Assembly: GCA_910584065.1 (NCBI GenBank)
Contig: CAJTZN010000019.1
Location: 1 to 60,968 of the forward strand
DNA from: an uncultured Eubacterium sp.
Lineage (GTDB): Bacteria > Bacillota > Clostridia > Lachnospirales > Lachnospiraceae
DNA: 60,968 bases
Reading direction: 5' to 3'
Below are positions 1 to 8,674 of this stretch, one piece after another; positions within the stretch are counted from its first letter, which is position 1, and every line of letters starts with the position of its first letter. Below the pieces are notes generated by a model that was not told the origin of the DNA, searched no databases, and saw only the letters and a program-made list of their open reading frames with translations. A program made the position numbers and the translations under genes.

Positions 1-270
1 ATGATGAGAGGAGTATTGATTGAAACGAGTGCAAGAACTATTTTAAAGCAGGGAATTAAACAGGGAATCAAGCAAGGAATCAATCAGGGAATCAAGCAAG
101 GAATCAATCAGGGAATTAATCAGGGAATATATCAGGGTATCAGCCAAAACCAAAGAGAGACGGCGCTTCGAATGCTGAAAAGAGGAAAAATGACGATTGA
201 GGAAATTGCAGAAGATACGGGACTTAGCGTGACGGAAGTAGAGCGGCTCGACGAACTCCAGACAGTGTAG
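1..270 (+). CDS. Rpn-type (PD-(D/E)XK transposase/nuclease family) C-terminal region, possibly cut by the window edge
   Basis: The 89 residues consist of a short leader, nine copies of a four-residue [K/N/Y/S]QGI-type repeat (about residues 16-49), and a C-terminal helix-turn-helix-like segment with the phrase MTIEEIAEDTGLSVTEVERL. This tail, with Gly-rich short repeats before it, is typical of Rpn-family recombination-promoting nucleases. The PD-(D/E)XK catalytic part is not present, so the gene either starts upstream of the window or is a remnant. Two ATGs stand at the very edge and no ribosome binding site can be checked. Family assignment rests on the tail only. Confidence 0.5.
   Translation: MMRGVLIETSARTILKQGIKQGIKQGINQGIKQGINQGINQGIYQGISQNQRETALRMLKRGKMTIEEIAEDTGLSVTEVERLDELQTV
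46..147 (+). repeat. 12-bp tandem repeat inside the first gene
   Basis: About eight to nine near-identical 12-bp units (aag/aat-cag-gga-atc type) encode the repeated [K/N]QGI tetrapeptide. Unit number could change by slippage without breaking the frame. Confidence 0.75.
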
Positions 271-428
271 AACAGCAAAAGGATATTGTTATTTTGACTC
301 AAGTTGATGATAAAGATTTTATACGGCACAAAGATATGATAGCGTATTTTAATAAAATGTATGCAGCAACGGAAAGGTTTGGTGTTAAATGAGTTTTAGA
401 ATAGATACAAGAAAGGGGCATTCCCTAA

Positions 429-3176
429 ATGGAAGATACGTCTGAACGCGGAAAAGTCAAGAACAATCAAAAACATATAAACATCGGGCTCCTGGCCCAC
501 GTAGACGCCGGAAAAACGACGCTTTCCGAGGCGTTATTATTCAAGTGCGGCGCCATCTCCGAGCCGGGGCGCGTCGATCACCGGAACGCCTTTCTCGACA
601 CTTCCCCGTTCGAGAGGGAGCGCGGCATTACGATTTTTTCCAAACAGGCTGAACTTCGATGGAACAAGCTATCCATTACCCTGTTAGATACGCCGGGGCA
701 CGTCGATTTTTCCGCGGAGATGGAGCGGACACTTCAGGTGCTGGACTACGCCGTCCTCGTCATAAGCGGGACTGACGGGGTACAGGGACATACGGAAACA
801 CTTTGGAAATTGCTGGAACGATACGAGATTCCGGTTTTTATTTTTGTAAATAAAATGGATCTGCCGGGAACGGATGCCGAACGTCTGATGGATGACATAA
901 AAAGCCGCTTGTCGGATCTTTGTCTTGATTTCTCTGATACCCGGTCGGAGGCCTTTTTGGAAGAGGCGGCGGTATGTGAAGAAACGCTCCTGGAAAAATA
1001 TTTAGAGTCCGGAACGCTCGAAATGCCGGACGATCTTATCGCGCCGGTGGCGGCACGCCACATGTATCCATGTTTCTTCGGCTCAGCGCTGCGGGTGGAC
1101 GGCGTAGAGGCGCTGCTCGATGGACTGGAAAAGTTTACGTCAGCTGTAGAAAGCGGAAGCGAGTTCGGAGCCAAAGTGTTCAAGATTACACGGGATGCTC
1201 AGGGAACGAGATTGACTCATATGAAAATCATTGGGGGGGAGCTGCGTGTCAGGAGCATAGTGCAAAAAAGCGCAGTGAAAAAAGAGGGCGCGTCCGCGGG
1301 GGCGTCCACAGAGGTGCCTGCGGAGGAAAAAGTAAATCAGATCCGTATCTATTCGGGCGAAAAATACGAGACGCCCGATGTCGTGCGCGCTGGGCAGATC
1401 TGTGCGGTGACGGGGTTGAAGCATACGTATCCCGGCGAGGGGCTCGGTACCTGCCGGGACTTTTCGGGCGAACAGCTCGAACCGGTGCTGCATTATGCGG
1501 TTTTATTTCCTGACGGCAGCGATCCGGTCACCGCGTTGAAACAGTTTCGGGAGTTAGAAGAGGAAGATCCGAAACTGCACGTCGTGTGGGATGAAAAGGC
1601 GCATGGCATCTTTATCCAGCCGATGGGAGAGGTGCAGCTGGATGTGCTGAAGGATGTCGTGAAGGAGCGTTTCGGTATGGAGATCGCGTTTGGGGAAGGG
1701 CGTATCCGGTATAAAGAGACGATCCGTGACAGCGTGGAAGGCGTCGGGCATTTTGAACCGCTGCGACACTATGCGGAGGTGCATTTGTGGATGGAACCCC
1801 TGCCGCCGGGGAGCGGGCTTGTTTTTGACGCGGTGTGCAGTGAGGACAAGCTGGATCTGAACTGGCAGCGCCTCGTTCTCACGCATTTGGCGGAAAAGGA
1901 GTATGTCGGCGTGCTGACCGGCTCTCCGATTACGGATATGAAAATCACGCTGGCAGCGGGCCGGGCACATCTCAAGCACACCGAGGGCGGGGATTTCCGT
2001 CAGGCGACGTACCGCGCGGTGCGCCACGGTCTGATGCAGGCAGAAAGCGTGCTGCTGGAACCATTCTACAATTTTAGAATAGAAGTGCCGCCCGAGATGA
2101 TCGGGCGGGCGATGGCCGATGTCAAGCGGATGTACGGGGATTTTGAGAGCCAGCCGGAACAGGATGGTTCCGCGGTTCTGACCGGACGGTGTCCGGTGGC
2201 AGAAATGAAGGAATACCCGGTCGAAGTAGCGTCTTACACGAAAGGAAGGGGGCGCATTTTCTGCACTCCGGGCGGATACGCGCCCTGCCACAACGCGGAA
2301 GAAGTCATCGCCGGCATCGGGTATGACTGTGAGGGAGATGTGGAAAATACCGCGGATTCGGTATTTTGCTCCCACGGATCCGGCGTTGTCGTGAAGTGGA
2401 ATGAGGTCATGGATCATATGCACGTTGAAAGCATCCGGAAGCAGGGGGTGTTTTCACGGCAGGAAGACACGGCGGAGCGGGAAGATGCCAGTGGACAACA
2501 TGCCGCTATGGATGCGGGCGGCGGCAGTACGGCAGAGGCCGGGAAAGAAAACGGGAATGGCGGGAGAGGGCTGCGTTCGAAAGATTTTTTCGCTGAGGAT
2601 AAAGAACTGCAGGCAATCTTTGAGCGGACATTCGGCCCGGTCAGGCAGCGGTCCGAACAGCCGGAGAAACGGACGATCCGCGCAACGGAGGAACAATATG
2701 CCGGTAAGAAGGCAAGCGGGCCGGTAGAGGAATATGTTCTCGTGGACGGCTACAATATTATTTTTGCGTGGGAGGATCTGAATGAACTCTCCAAACAGGT
2801 GGGCTTGGATGCGGCCCGCATGCGCCTGATGGACATGATGTGCAATTTCCAGGGTTTTACGGGATGCCGCCTCATATTGGTATTTGACGCGTATAAAGTA
2901 AAAGGAAATCCCGGAAGCGTGGAAACATACCGCAATATCAACGTTGTCTATACGAAGGAAGCGGAAACGGCGGACATGTACATCGAGAAAACAACGAAAA
3001 AAATAGCCAAACAGCACCGTGTCAGAGTCGCTACGTCCGACGCGTTAGAGCAGATGATCATATTGGGGCACGGCGCGACCAGATTGTCAGCGGATGCGTT
3101 TCGAAAAGAAGTTGAGCGGATCAATGAGCGGATTCGGGAAGAGATGGAGAAATGGAAGGCGGAGGAGAGCAGGTAG
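429..3176 (+). CDS. TetM/EF-G-like translational GTPase fused to a YacP/Rae1-type NYN ribonuclease domain
   Basis: 915 residues. Residues 1-640 follow the layout of ribosomal protection proteins: G1 AHVDAGKTT (about 23-31), G3 DTPGH, G4 NKMD, then EF-G-like domains II-V. A low-complexity Gly/Glu-rich linker follows (about 675-760). Residues about 768-905 are a NYN/PIN-like domain with the Asp-bearing motifs VLVDGYN, FDAY, ETADMYIEK and ATSDA. In Bacillus subtilis the stand-alone relative Rae1 (YacP) cuts mRNA in the ribosomal A site, and TetM-type GTPases also act there. The fusion suggests one protein that docks on ribosomes and cuts or releases mRNA. It is therefore not safe to call it a tetracycline resistance gene. 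It is followed 41 bp later by an RNA methyltransferase. Confidence 0.88.
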   Translation: MEDTSERGKVKNNQKHINIGLLAHVDAGKTTLSEALLFKCGAISEPGRVDHRNAFLDTSPFERERGITIFSKQAELRWNKLSITLLDTPGHVDFSAEMERTLQVLDYAVLVISGTDGVQGHTETLWKLLERYEIPVFIFVNKMDLPGTDAERLMDDIKSRLSDLCLDFSDTRSEAFLEEAAVCEETLLEKYLESGTLEMPDDLIAPVAARHMYPCFFGSALRVDGVEALLDGLEKFTSAVESGSEFGAKVFKITRDAQGTRLTHMKIIGGELRVRSIVQKSAVKKEGASAGASTEVPAEEKVNQIRIYSGEKYETPDVVRAGQICAVTGLKHTYPGEGLGTCRDFSGEQLEPVLHYAVLFPDGSDPVTALKQFRELEEEDPKLHVVWDEKAHGIFIQPMGEVQLDVLKDVVKERFGMEIAFGEGRIRYKETIRDSVEGVGHFEPLRHYAEVHLWMEPLPPGSGLVFDAVCSEDKLDLNWQRLVLTHLAEKEYVGVLTGSPITDMKITLAAGRAHLKHTEGGDFRQATYRAVRHGLMQAESVLLEPFYNFRIEVPPEMIGRAMADVKRMYGDFESQPEQDGSAVLTGRCPVAEMKEYPVEVASYTKGRGRIFCTPGGYAPCHNAEEVIAGIGYDCEGDVENTADSVFCSHGSGVVVKWNEVMDHMHVESIRKQGVFSRQEDTAEREDASGQHAAMDAGGGSTAEAGKENGNGGRGLRSKDFFAEDKELQAIFERTFGPVRQRSEQPEKRTIRATEEQYAGKKASGPVEEYVLVDGYNIIFAWEDLNELSKQVGLDAARMRLMDMMCNFQGFTGCRLILVFDAYKVKGNPGSVETYRNINVVYTKEAETADMYIEKTTKKIAKQHRVRVATSDALEQMIILGHGATRLSADAFRKEVERINERIREEMEKWKAEESR

Positions 3177-3217
3177 AGCAGATAGAGGAGAGGAGCATTC
3201 TGATCGGAGGAGGAGAA

Positions 3218-3997
3218 ATGATCGAGAGCAGGTCGAATACACAGATCAAGAAAATACAGAAATTAAAGAAACAGGCGAAATTCCGCCGTCAGGAGCAGGT
3301 ATTCCTCGTGGAAGGATTTAAAATGACGGAAGAAGCGTTGCGGAACGGCCGGGTTCGGACGATATATGTTGCGGAAGACGCGAGAACGGAAATGGAGGAA
3401 AAGCTGCCTCGCGTTCCGGGTGAAATTCCGGTGCTGCCGGTCGCACCGTCCATTTTCCGCGAATTAGCGGACACCACGACGCCGCAGGGGGTCATGGCAA
3501 TTGTAGAAATGCCTTCCTACGACAGGACGACACTCGTAGAACAAAAAGAGGCGGCGTTGATCTGTCTCGAGGACATACGGGATCCGGGAAATCTGGGAAC
3601 GATCTTCCGGACGGCGGAGGGTGCGGGTATGACGGCCGTTGTCCTTTCCGGCGGCTGTGTTGATCTATTCAATCCGAAAGTCGTGCGCGCGACGATGGGC
3701 GCGCTGTTCCGCCAGCCCTTTTATCAGGTGGAAGATATGGCGGAAGAAGTACGCCGGCTGCGTGACAGCGGTTTTTCCATTTATGCCGCGGCGCCCGGGG
3801 CCGGGCAGGATTATACGGCATGTTGTTATGAGGGGAGGACGGGGATCCTGATCGGAAATGAGGCAAATGGCCTCTGTCAGGAAACGCTGGCACTGGCAAA
3901 CGAGAGGATCCGCATTCCGATGGAGGGAGAACTGGAGTCTTTAAATGCGGCAGTTTCTGCCGCGCTTTTGATGTATGAAGTTCATAGGAAGCAATAG
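3218..3997 (+). CDS. TrmH/SpoU-family RNA 2'-O-methyltransferase
   Basis: 259 residues from the ATG at 3218, which has a GGAGGAGGAG ribosome binding site directly upstream; a longer frame from 3152 lacks one. The N-terminal substrate-binding part (FLVEGFKMTEEAL) and the C-terminal SPOUT knot with DIRDPGNLGTIFRTAEGAG, GNEANGL and IPMEGELESLNAAVSAAL are characteristic. The N-terminus is closer to the YsgA-like branch than to RlmB. It methylates rRNA or tRNA ribose, but the exact site cannot be told. Likely co-transcribed with the GTPase-NYN gene before it. Confidence 0.9.
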   Translation: MIESRSNTQIKKIQKLKKQAKFRRQEQVFLVEGFKMTEEALRNGRVRTIYVAEDARTEMEEKLPRVPGEIPVLPVAPSIFRELADTTTPQGVMAIVEMPSYDRTTLVEQKEAALICLEDIRDPGNLGTIFRTAEGAGMTAVVLSGGCVDLFNPKVVRATMGALFRQPFYQVEDMAEEVRRLRDSGFSIYAAAPGAGQDYTACCYEGRTGILIGNEANGLCQETLALANERIRIPMEGELESLNAAVSAALLMYEVHRKQ

Positions 3998-4012
3998 AAA
4001 TGAGGAGAATTT

Positions 4013-5923
4013 ATGGAAGGTGAAGATTATAACAAGGCATTTAGATTAGGAAAACGGGATTATCAGGCACGGATGCACCGGGGCGTCAAACCGACGCTTC
4101 TCGTGCTGGACGATATTATTCCGAAAAAAGGAGCGTATTCGGAGGAGTCGCTCGGCCTGGTGCAGATTCCGATTGAGCAGATCGTAGGAACAAAAAGTGT
4201 TGGCAGGAGCAATTCGTTTGCCGGGAATTTTATGCCCATCCTGCCGGAGAGCTCGGAGTTTGCCTACAAATGGATGAGTTTGAGCAAAAGCCATGTCAAG
4301 GAGGGCATCCACGATCCGATCAAGGCGTACGAGTACATGAACCGGTTTTATGTGGCGGAGGGAAATAAGCGGGTCAGCGTGATGAAATATTTTGGCGCGG
4401 TTTCGATCCCCGGCGAGGTGATCCGCATTGTGCCCAAACAGACGGAGGAAAAAGAAAACAAGATCTATTATGAATTTTTGGAGTTTTATAAGGCTGCGCC
4501 GATCAATTACATCTGGTTTTCCCAGACCGGCAGTTTCGCGAAATTACAGGAAGCGGTAGGGAAAGAGCCGGGCGAGGAATGGTCCGAGGAAGATCTGTTG
4601 AAATTCAGTTCGATCTATACGCGCTTTAAGTCTGAGTACCAGGCGCAGGGCGGCGGAAAGCTGAACATTACGCCGGGCGACGCCTTTTTGGCTTTTATCA
4701 CGCTGTATGGGTACGACGACATTGACGAGAAGACTTCCAATGAGCGGAAAGAACTGATCACCAATTGCTGGGAGGAATTTGAACTGCTGCAGGAGGAACA
4801 GGACATCAGTCTGAAAATGCAGCCGAACCAGGAGAAGCGCCCGCTGCTGAATTTCCTGTTTTCGTCCGGTACGTCAAAACTAAAGATCGCATTTCTCTAT
4901 GAAAAGACGCCGGGGACGTCCGCTTGGACCTATGCCCATGAACTGGGGCGGTTCCATTTGGAAGAGACATTTCCCGACGAGGTAAATACGGTCTGCTATG
5001 AAAACACGACGGCGGAAAATGTGGACACTTTTCTGGAGGATGCTGTGGCGAACGGATGCAATCTCATCTTTACGACGACGCCGTCTATGGCGCAGGCTAG
5101 CGTGAAAGCGGCGGTCGCGAACCCGGATGTGCGCATTCTGAACTGCTCGCTCAACACGTCGCACCGCTACATCCGCACGTACTATTCGAGGATGCACGAG
5201 GCCAAATTCCTGATGGGGGCGATTGCCGGCGCGATGGCGGAAAATAACCGCCTCACGTATATTGCGGACTATCCGATCTACGGTTCGATCGCCAACATAA
5301 ACGCGTTCGCACTGGGGGCACAGATGGTGAACCCGCGGGCAGAAGTATATCTGGAATGGTCCACGATGAAAGAAGTTGATATTGAGGAAAAAATAAGGGA
5401 GACAAATTCGTCCTGTGTATCGGGCAGGGATATGATGATCCCGGAAGAGGCCTCCCGGTTTTTCGGGATCTACCGCATGGAGGACGGCCACCTGCGGAAT
5501 CTCGCGATGCCGCTCTGGCACTGGGGAAAATTTTACGAGCAGTTGATCCGCACGATCATGAACGGAACGTGGAAATACGATGACGATTCGTCGGATATGA
5601 AAGCAATCAACTACTGGTGGGGCATGTCGGCGGGCGTGATCGACGTTGTTTGTTCCCAGTATCTTCCGACGGGGACGAAGCGTCTGGTCGAACTGCTGCG
5701 CTCGACGATCATGTCGGAGGAATTTAATCCATTTTCCGGTATCTTACTTTCCCAGACCGGCATCGTTCAGGATGATCCGGACCGGAGCCTTCTGCCGGAG
5801 GAAATTATGACGATGGACTGGCTGTCCGAAAACGTGATCGGTTCCATTCCAGAAAAAGAAGAATTGAAGGAACAGGCGGAGCCGGTCATCCAGCAGCAGG
5901 GCATAAAGAAAAAGGAAGGTTGA
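4013..5923 (+). CDS. Cytoplasmic protein with ParB-like N-terminal domain and BMP-type (periplasmic-binding-like) domain
   Basis: 636 residues without a signal peptide or lipobox. Residues about 45-140 read like a ParB/sulfiredoxin-type fold (IPIEQIVG, then YVAEGNKRVSVMKYFG). From about residue 288 a basic membrane protein (BMP/Med) type binding fold starts (LKIAFLYEKTPGTSAWTYAHELG) and runs to about 560. BMP proteins are normally exported nucleoside-binding lipoproteins of ABC importers. Here no permease or ATPase is nearby and nothing directs export, so a cytosolic ligand-sensing role is more likely. It sits 15 bp after the methyltransferase and overlaps the phosphoesterase frame. Confidence 0.75.
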   Translation: MEGEDYNKAFRLGKRDYQARMHRGVKPTLLVLDDIIPKKGAYSEESLGLVQIPIEQIVGTKSVGRSNSFAGNFMPILPESSEFAYKWMSLSKSHVKEGIHDPIKAYEYMNRFYVAEGNKRVSVMKYFGAVSIPGEVIRIVPKQTEEKENKIYYEFLEFYKAAPINYIWFSQTGSFAKLQEAVGKEPGEEWSEEDLLKFSSIYTRFKSEYQAQGGGKLNITPGDAFLAFITLYGYDDIDEKTSNERKELITNCWEEFELLQEEQDISLKMQPNQEKRPLLNFLFSSGTSKLKIAFLYEKTPGTSAWTYAHELGRFHLEETFPDEVNTVCYENTTAENVDTFLEDAVANGCNLIFTTTPSMAQASVKAAVANPDVRILNCSLNTSHRYIRTYYSRMHEAKFLMGAIAGAMAENNRLTYIADYPIYGSIANINAFALGAQMVNPRAEVYLEWSTMKEVDIEEKIRETNSSCVSGRDMMIPEEASRFFGIYRMEDGHLRNLAMPLWHWGKFYEQLIRTIMNGTWKYDDDSSDMKAINYWWGMSAGVIDVVCSQYLPTGTKRLVELLRSTIMSEEFNPFSGILLSQTGIVQDDPDRSLLPEEIMTMDWLSENVIGSIPEKEELKEQAEPVIQQQGIKKKEG

Positions 5924-5931
5924 TACGGCAC

Positions 5932-6552
5932 ATGAAGATATTGGCGATTGCGGATAAGGAGTCCGAATACCTGTGGGACTATTTCGAAAAAAGTAAACTG
6001 GAAGGGATCGATCTCATCATTTCCTGCGGTGACTTAGATCCGCGCTACCTTTCGTTTCTGGCTACGTTTACGGCGGCGCCCGTGCTGTACGTGCACGGCA
6101 ACCACGATGAGAAATACGAACAGATCCCGCCGGATGGCTGCGTCTGTATCGAGGACCGGATCTATGTGCATAACGGCGTGCGCATTTTGGGGCTGGGTGG
6201 ATCAATGCGCTATAAGCCGGGAACACATCAGTACACGGAACGGCAGATGCGGCGGCGGTTTTCCCGCCTGCGGTTCCAGCTGTTCCGGAGAAGGGGCATC
6301 GATATCCTCGTGACGCACGCGCCCGCGTTTGAACTGAACGACGGGCGGGATCTGCCGCATCAGGGATTCCGGGTGTTCCGGACACTGATGGAGAAATACC
6401 GCCCGAAATTTTTCCTGCACGGGCATGTACATATGTCATATGGAAGAAATCATAAACGGTATGACAAATATGAGGAGACAAACGTGATCAATGCGTATGA
6501 GCGATGCGTGTTCGAATTTGAGGACGACAATCCGCAGGAGCATTTATCGTGA
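5932..6552 (+). CDS. Calcineurin-like metallophosphoesterase
   Basis: 206 residues. The motifs ADKES, CGDLD, GNHDE, THAP and LHGHVHM give the dinuclear metal centre of the calcineurin-like phosphoesterases, though the first motif lacks the usual D-x-H. The ATG at 5932 is preferred. The upstream TTG at 5920 would sit directly on the AAGGAAGG ribosome binding site and overlap the preceding stop. Substrate unknown. Probably the last gene of the run that begins at 429. Confidence 0.85.
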   Translation: MKILAIADKESEYLWDYFEKSKLEGIDLIISCGDLDPRYLSFLATFTAAPVLYVHGNHDEKYEQIPPDGCVCIEDRIYVHNGVRILGLGGSMRYKPGTHQYTERQMRRRFSRLRFQLFRRRGIDILVTHAPAFELNDGRDLPHQGFRVFRTLMEKYRPKFFLHGHVHMSYGRNHKRYDKYEETNVINAYERCVFEFEDDNPQEHLS

Positions 6553-6585
6553 AAATGACGGTTGTTTTGGCGTGAGAAATAGTTG

Positions 6586-6614
6586 TTGACTATTGTTTTG
6601 TACTGAATTATAAT
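6586..6614 (+). promoter_or_regulatory. Sigma-A-type promoter (TTGACT-17-TATAAT)
   Basis: TTGACT at 6586-6591 and TATAAT at 6609-6614 are separated by 17 bp, about 60 bp before the start codon of the ATPase pseudogene. Confidence 0.8.
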
Positions 6615-6673
6615 TTAGTAAATCGTGTTTGAGTAAAACAGAACCGCTTAATTTTTATTTGGGAGGTACGCCA

Positions 6674-7902
6674 ATGTTCATAGGGAGAGAAAGGGAACTG
6701 GACACATTAAACAGGCTCTATCATTCGGACAAGTTTGAATTTGCCGTTATTTACGGGCGGCGCCGTGTCGGTAAAACGGCCCTGATCAGTGAGTTTACGA
6801 AGGATAAAGATACTATTTTCTTTACTGGCGTGGAAACAAACGCAAAACAAAATCTGGATAACTTTTCGAGAAGCATCATGGAGAGACATACGGAGATTGC
6901 GCTCAATACTTTTTTTGCGGATTTTCAGGCTGCGCTTCAGCATGTGTTTGAACTGGCGAAAAATAAAAGGATCGTGCTTGTCATGGATGAATACCCCTAT
7001 GTCGCCCGTGCGTCAAAAAGTCTCGCTTCTACGCTTCAGCTTCTGATCGATAAGAATAAGGATCACTCAAAGCTGTTTTTGATTTTATGCGGTTCTTCTA
7101 TGTCATATATGGAGGATCAGGTATTGGCATATAAAGCGCCGCTGTACATATCAAAAACACTCATCTCAATCCGTCCTCGTCGATTTTTGAGGAGCCTGTC
7201 AACTTATTGAAACAGGAAGTGCGGGAGCCGATGATCTACAATGCGGTCATTACCGCGATCGCCACTGGTGCTTCGAGGCTGCATGAAATCTCCAATAAGA
7301 TCGATGAGGACACGAGTGTTTGTGCAACTTATATAAAAAATCTAATGGCGCTCGGTATCATAAAAAAAGAGCTGCCCTACGGGGAAAAATCAAGCCGCAA
7401 GACGATATATTCCATCGAAGATAATATGTTTCGCTTTTGGTACCGCTTTGTGCCGGAGAATACTTCCATTATTTCCCGTGGCGCGGCAGAACTCGCGTAC
7501 AGGCGTATTGCTCCGGAACTTTCGTCCTATATGGGCGGTGTGTTTGAGGAGATCTGCAGGCAATATTTGTGGAAACTGCTCCTTGAGGGCGTATGCGCTG
7601 TAAATTTCAGTGACATTGGCCGCTGGTGGGGGACGAATCCCAGGACAAAGTCTCAGGAAGAGATCGATATTATGGGAACGGATCATAAGGACGCCGCTTT
7701 GTTCGGGGAGTGTAAGTGGACAAATGAGAAGGTAGACCTTGGCGTGCTTGAAAAACTGGTGGGGCGCAGCACTCTGTTTCACTATCAGAAAACACATTTT
7801 TATCTTTTCGCGAAAACGGGTTTTACCGAAGGGTGCATGGATAGAGCGGCAGAGATGGGGAATGTGACGCTTGTAGCGTATGAGGAAATGCTGGAACGGT
7901 GA
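6674..7902 (+). pseudogene. Archaeal-type AAA ATPase (DUF234-type), disrupted by an internal deletion and frameshift
   Basis: The 5' part from the ATG at 6674 (GGGAGG site upstream) encodes MFIGRERELDTLNRLY and the Walker A YGRRRVGKTAL. The reading frame ends at 7210 after APLYISKT. The homologous continuation lies in another frame: bases from about 7150 read NIKNTHLNPSSSIFEEPVN and join to the downstream frame (7207-7902), which holds the wing helix and the restriction-like tail with GECKWTNEKVDLGVLEKLV. Compared with my knowledge of intact relatives (about 460 residues), roughly 80 residues are missing at the junction near 7152. Each half is well conserved, so the loss looks recent. Confidence 0.88.
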
Positions 7903-7965
7903 ATGAAAATTTATGAATAGTCATGGCAAAAGAATAATGGTAAAAGAGCATAGAGGTGAGGGAAT

Positions 7966-8247
7966 ATGGACAATAGTATGGTTCTTGATAAAATGGAAAA
8001 CATTTTCATAGATGTTGGATTTATTCCGGTGATGCTCAATGGTGTTAAGTTTTTTAAATTTGAAGAGTGTTATTGTAAAATAACTTTTATAAGCGATTGG
8101 TCAGCATTTGTAATAGAAAGCGCTGATAACATCCGCGACGCGGAGAAGGGGGTTCTGGAGGATGGAGATTTGTATTACACGGATGTTTCTGAAAAAGAAT
8201 TATTAGTTCAGTTCAGATCGGATTTAATCCAATATTATATGAGTTGA
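7966..8247 (+). CDS. Small acidic protein of unknown function
   Basis: 93 residues with a GAGGTGAG ribosome binding site before the ATG. Acidic and soluble, with many aromatic residues (MLNGVKFFKF, YCKITFISDWSAFVIESA). Size and composition resemble orphan immunity proteins of polymorphic toxins, but no family is recognised. Lies between a pseudogene and a doubtful frame, in a stretch that looks like accessory DNA. Confidence 0.6.
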   Translation: MDNSMVLDKMENIFIDVGFIPVMLNGVKFFKFEECYCKITFISDWSAFVIESADNIRDAEKGVLEDGDLYYTDVSEKELLVQFRSDLIQYYMS

Positions 8248-8318
8248 CACGATGAAAAATGTAAGTGTTTATTAGTGGTATATATAGGAGATTTTTTGTG
8301 TGTTTATGCTAGAACCTG

Positions 8319-8663
8319 ATGGTTTTTTATTTTAATAGATATAGTTGTTCGCTTGATTATATCTATATTAGTTCAGGAAGAGAACCTGGTTGCAAGCTTT
8401 ATATCGGGAAGTGTCCTGTGCAGTGCAGCAGTAAACAAAATCCATTTCTTAAAAGATATCAGCCGAAATTTCCGTCTGATTTTCCAATAGCAGCGAGTAA
8501 GGAGTTGGAAGGGGTGCATAGCGATGGAAAACGATTGGTCGCTTGTGTAAGCAGGGCTGATGCTAAATATGTATATATTAAGGTGCGGAATAAGAAGAAT
8601 AAAAAGATTGAAAAGAAAAAGGTTTTAGCTAAGAAAAAAGTGATATGCAGTGTGAAGAAGTAA
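8319..8663 (+). CDS. Doubtful frame, possibly a decayed 3' remnant of a Lys-rich surface protein gene
   Basis: 114 codons without a convincing ribosome binding site. The first half is Cys-rich and resembles no family. The last 40 residues are strongly basic (KVRNKKNKKIEKKKVLAKKK), like the Lys-rich C-terminal ends of other secreted proteins in this window. Apart from this frame, the stretch 8248-8674 holds nothing recognisable. Confidence 0.25.
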   Translation: MVFYFNRYSCSLDYIYISSGREPGCKLYIGKCPVQCSSKQNPFLKRYQPKFPSDFPIAASKELEGVHSDGKRLVACVSRADAKYVYIKVRNKKNKKIEKKKVLAKKKVICSVKK

Positions 8664-8674
8664 AGGAGGCGGTC

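Noticed and set aside
46..147. CRISPR-like or iteron array
   Set aside because: 12-bp units are in-frame coding repeats with no spacers and no origin genes nearby.
429..2400. Tetracycline resistance determinant
   Set aside because: The GTPase part is TetM-like, but the fused NYN nuclease and the RNA-modification context make a ribosome rescue or decay role more likely. Resistance cannot be claimed from sequence.
1554..2423. Long antisense frame of 289 codons
   Set aside because: Fully inside the conserved GTPase gene in GC-rich sequence; the protein has no recognisable motifs.
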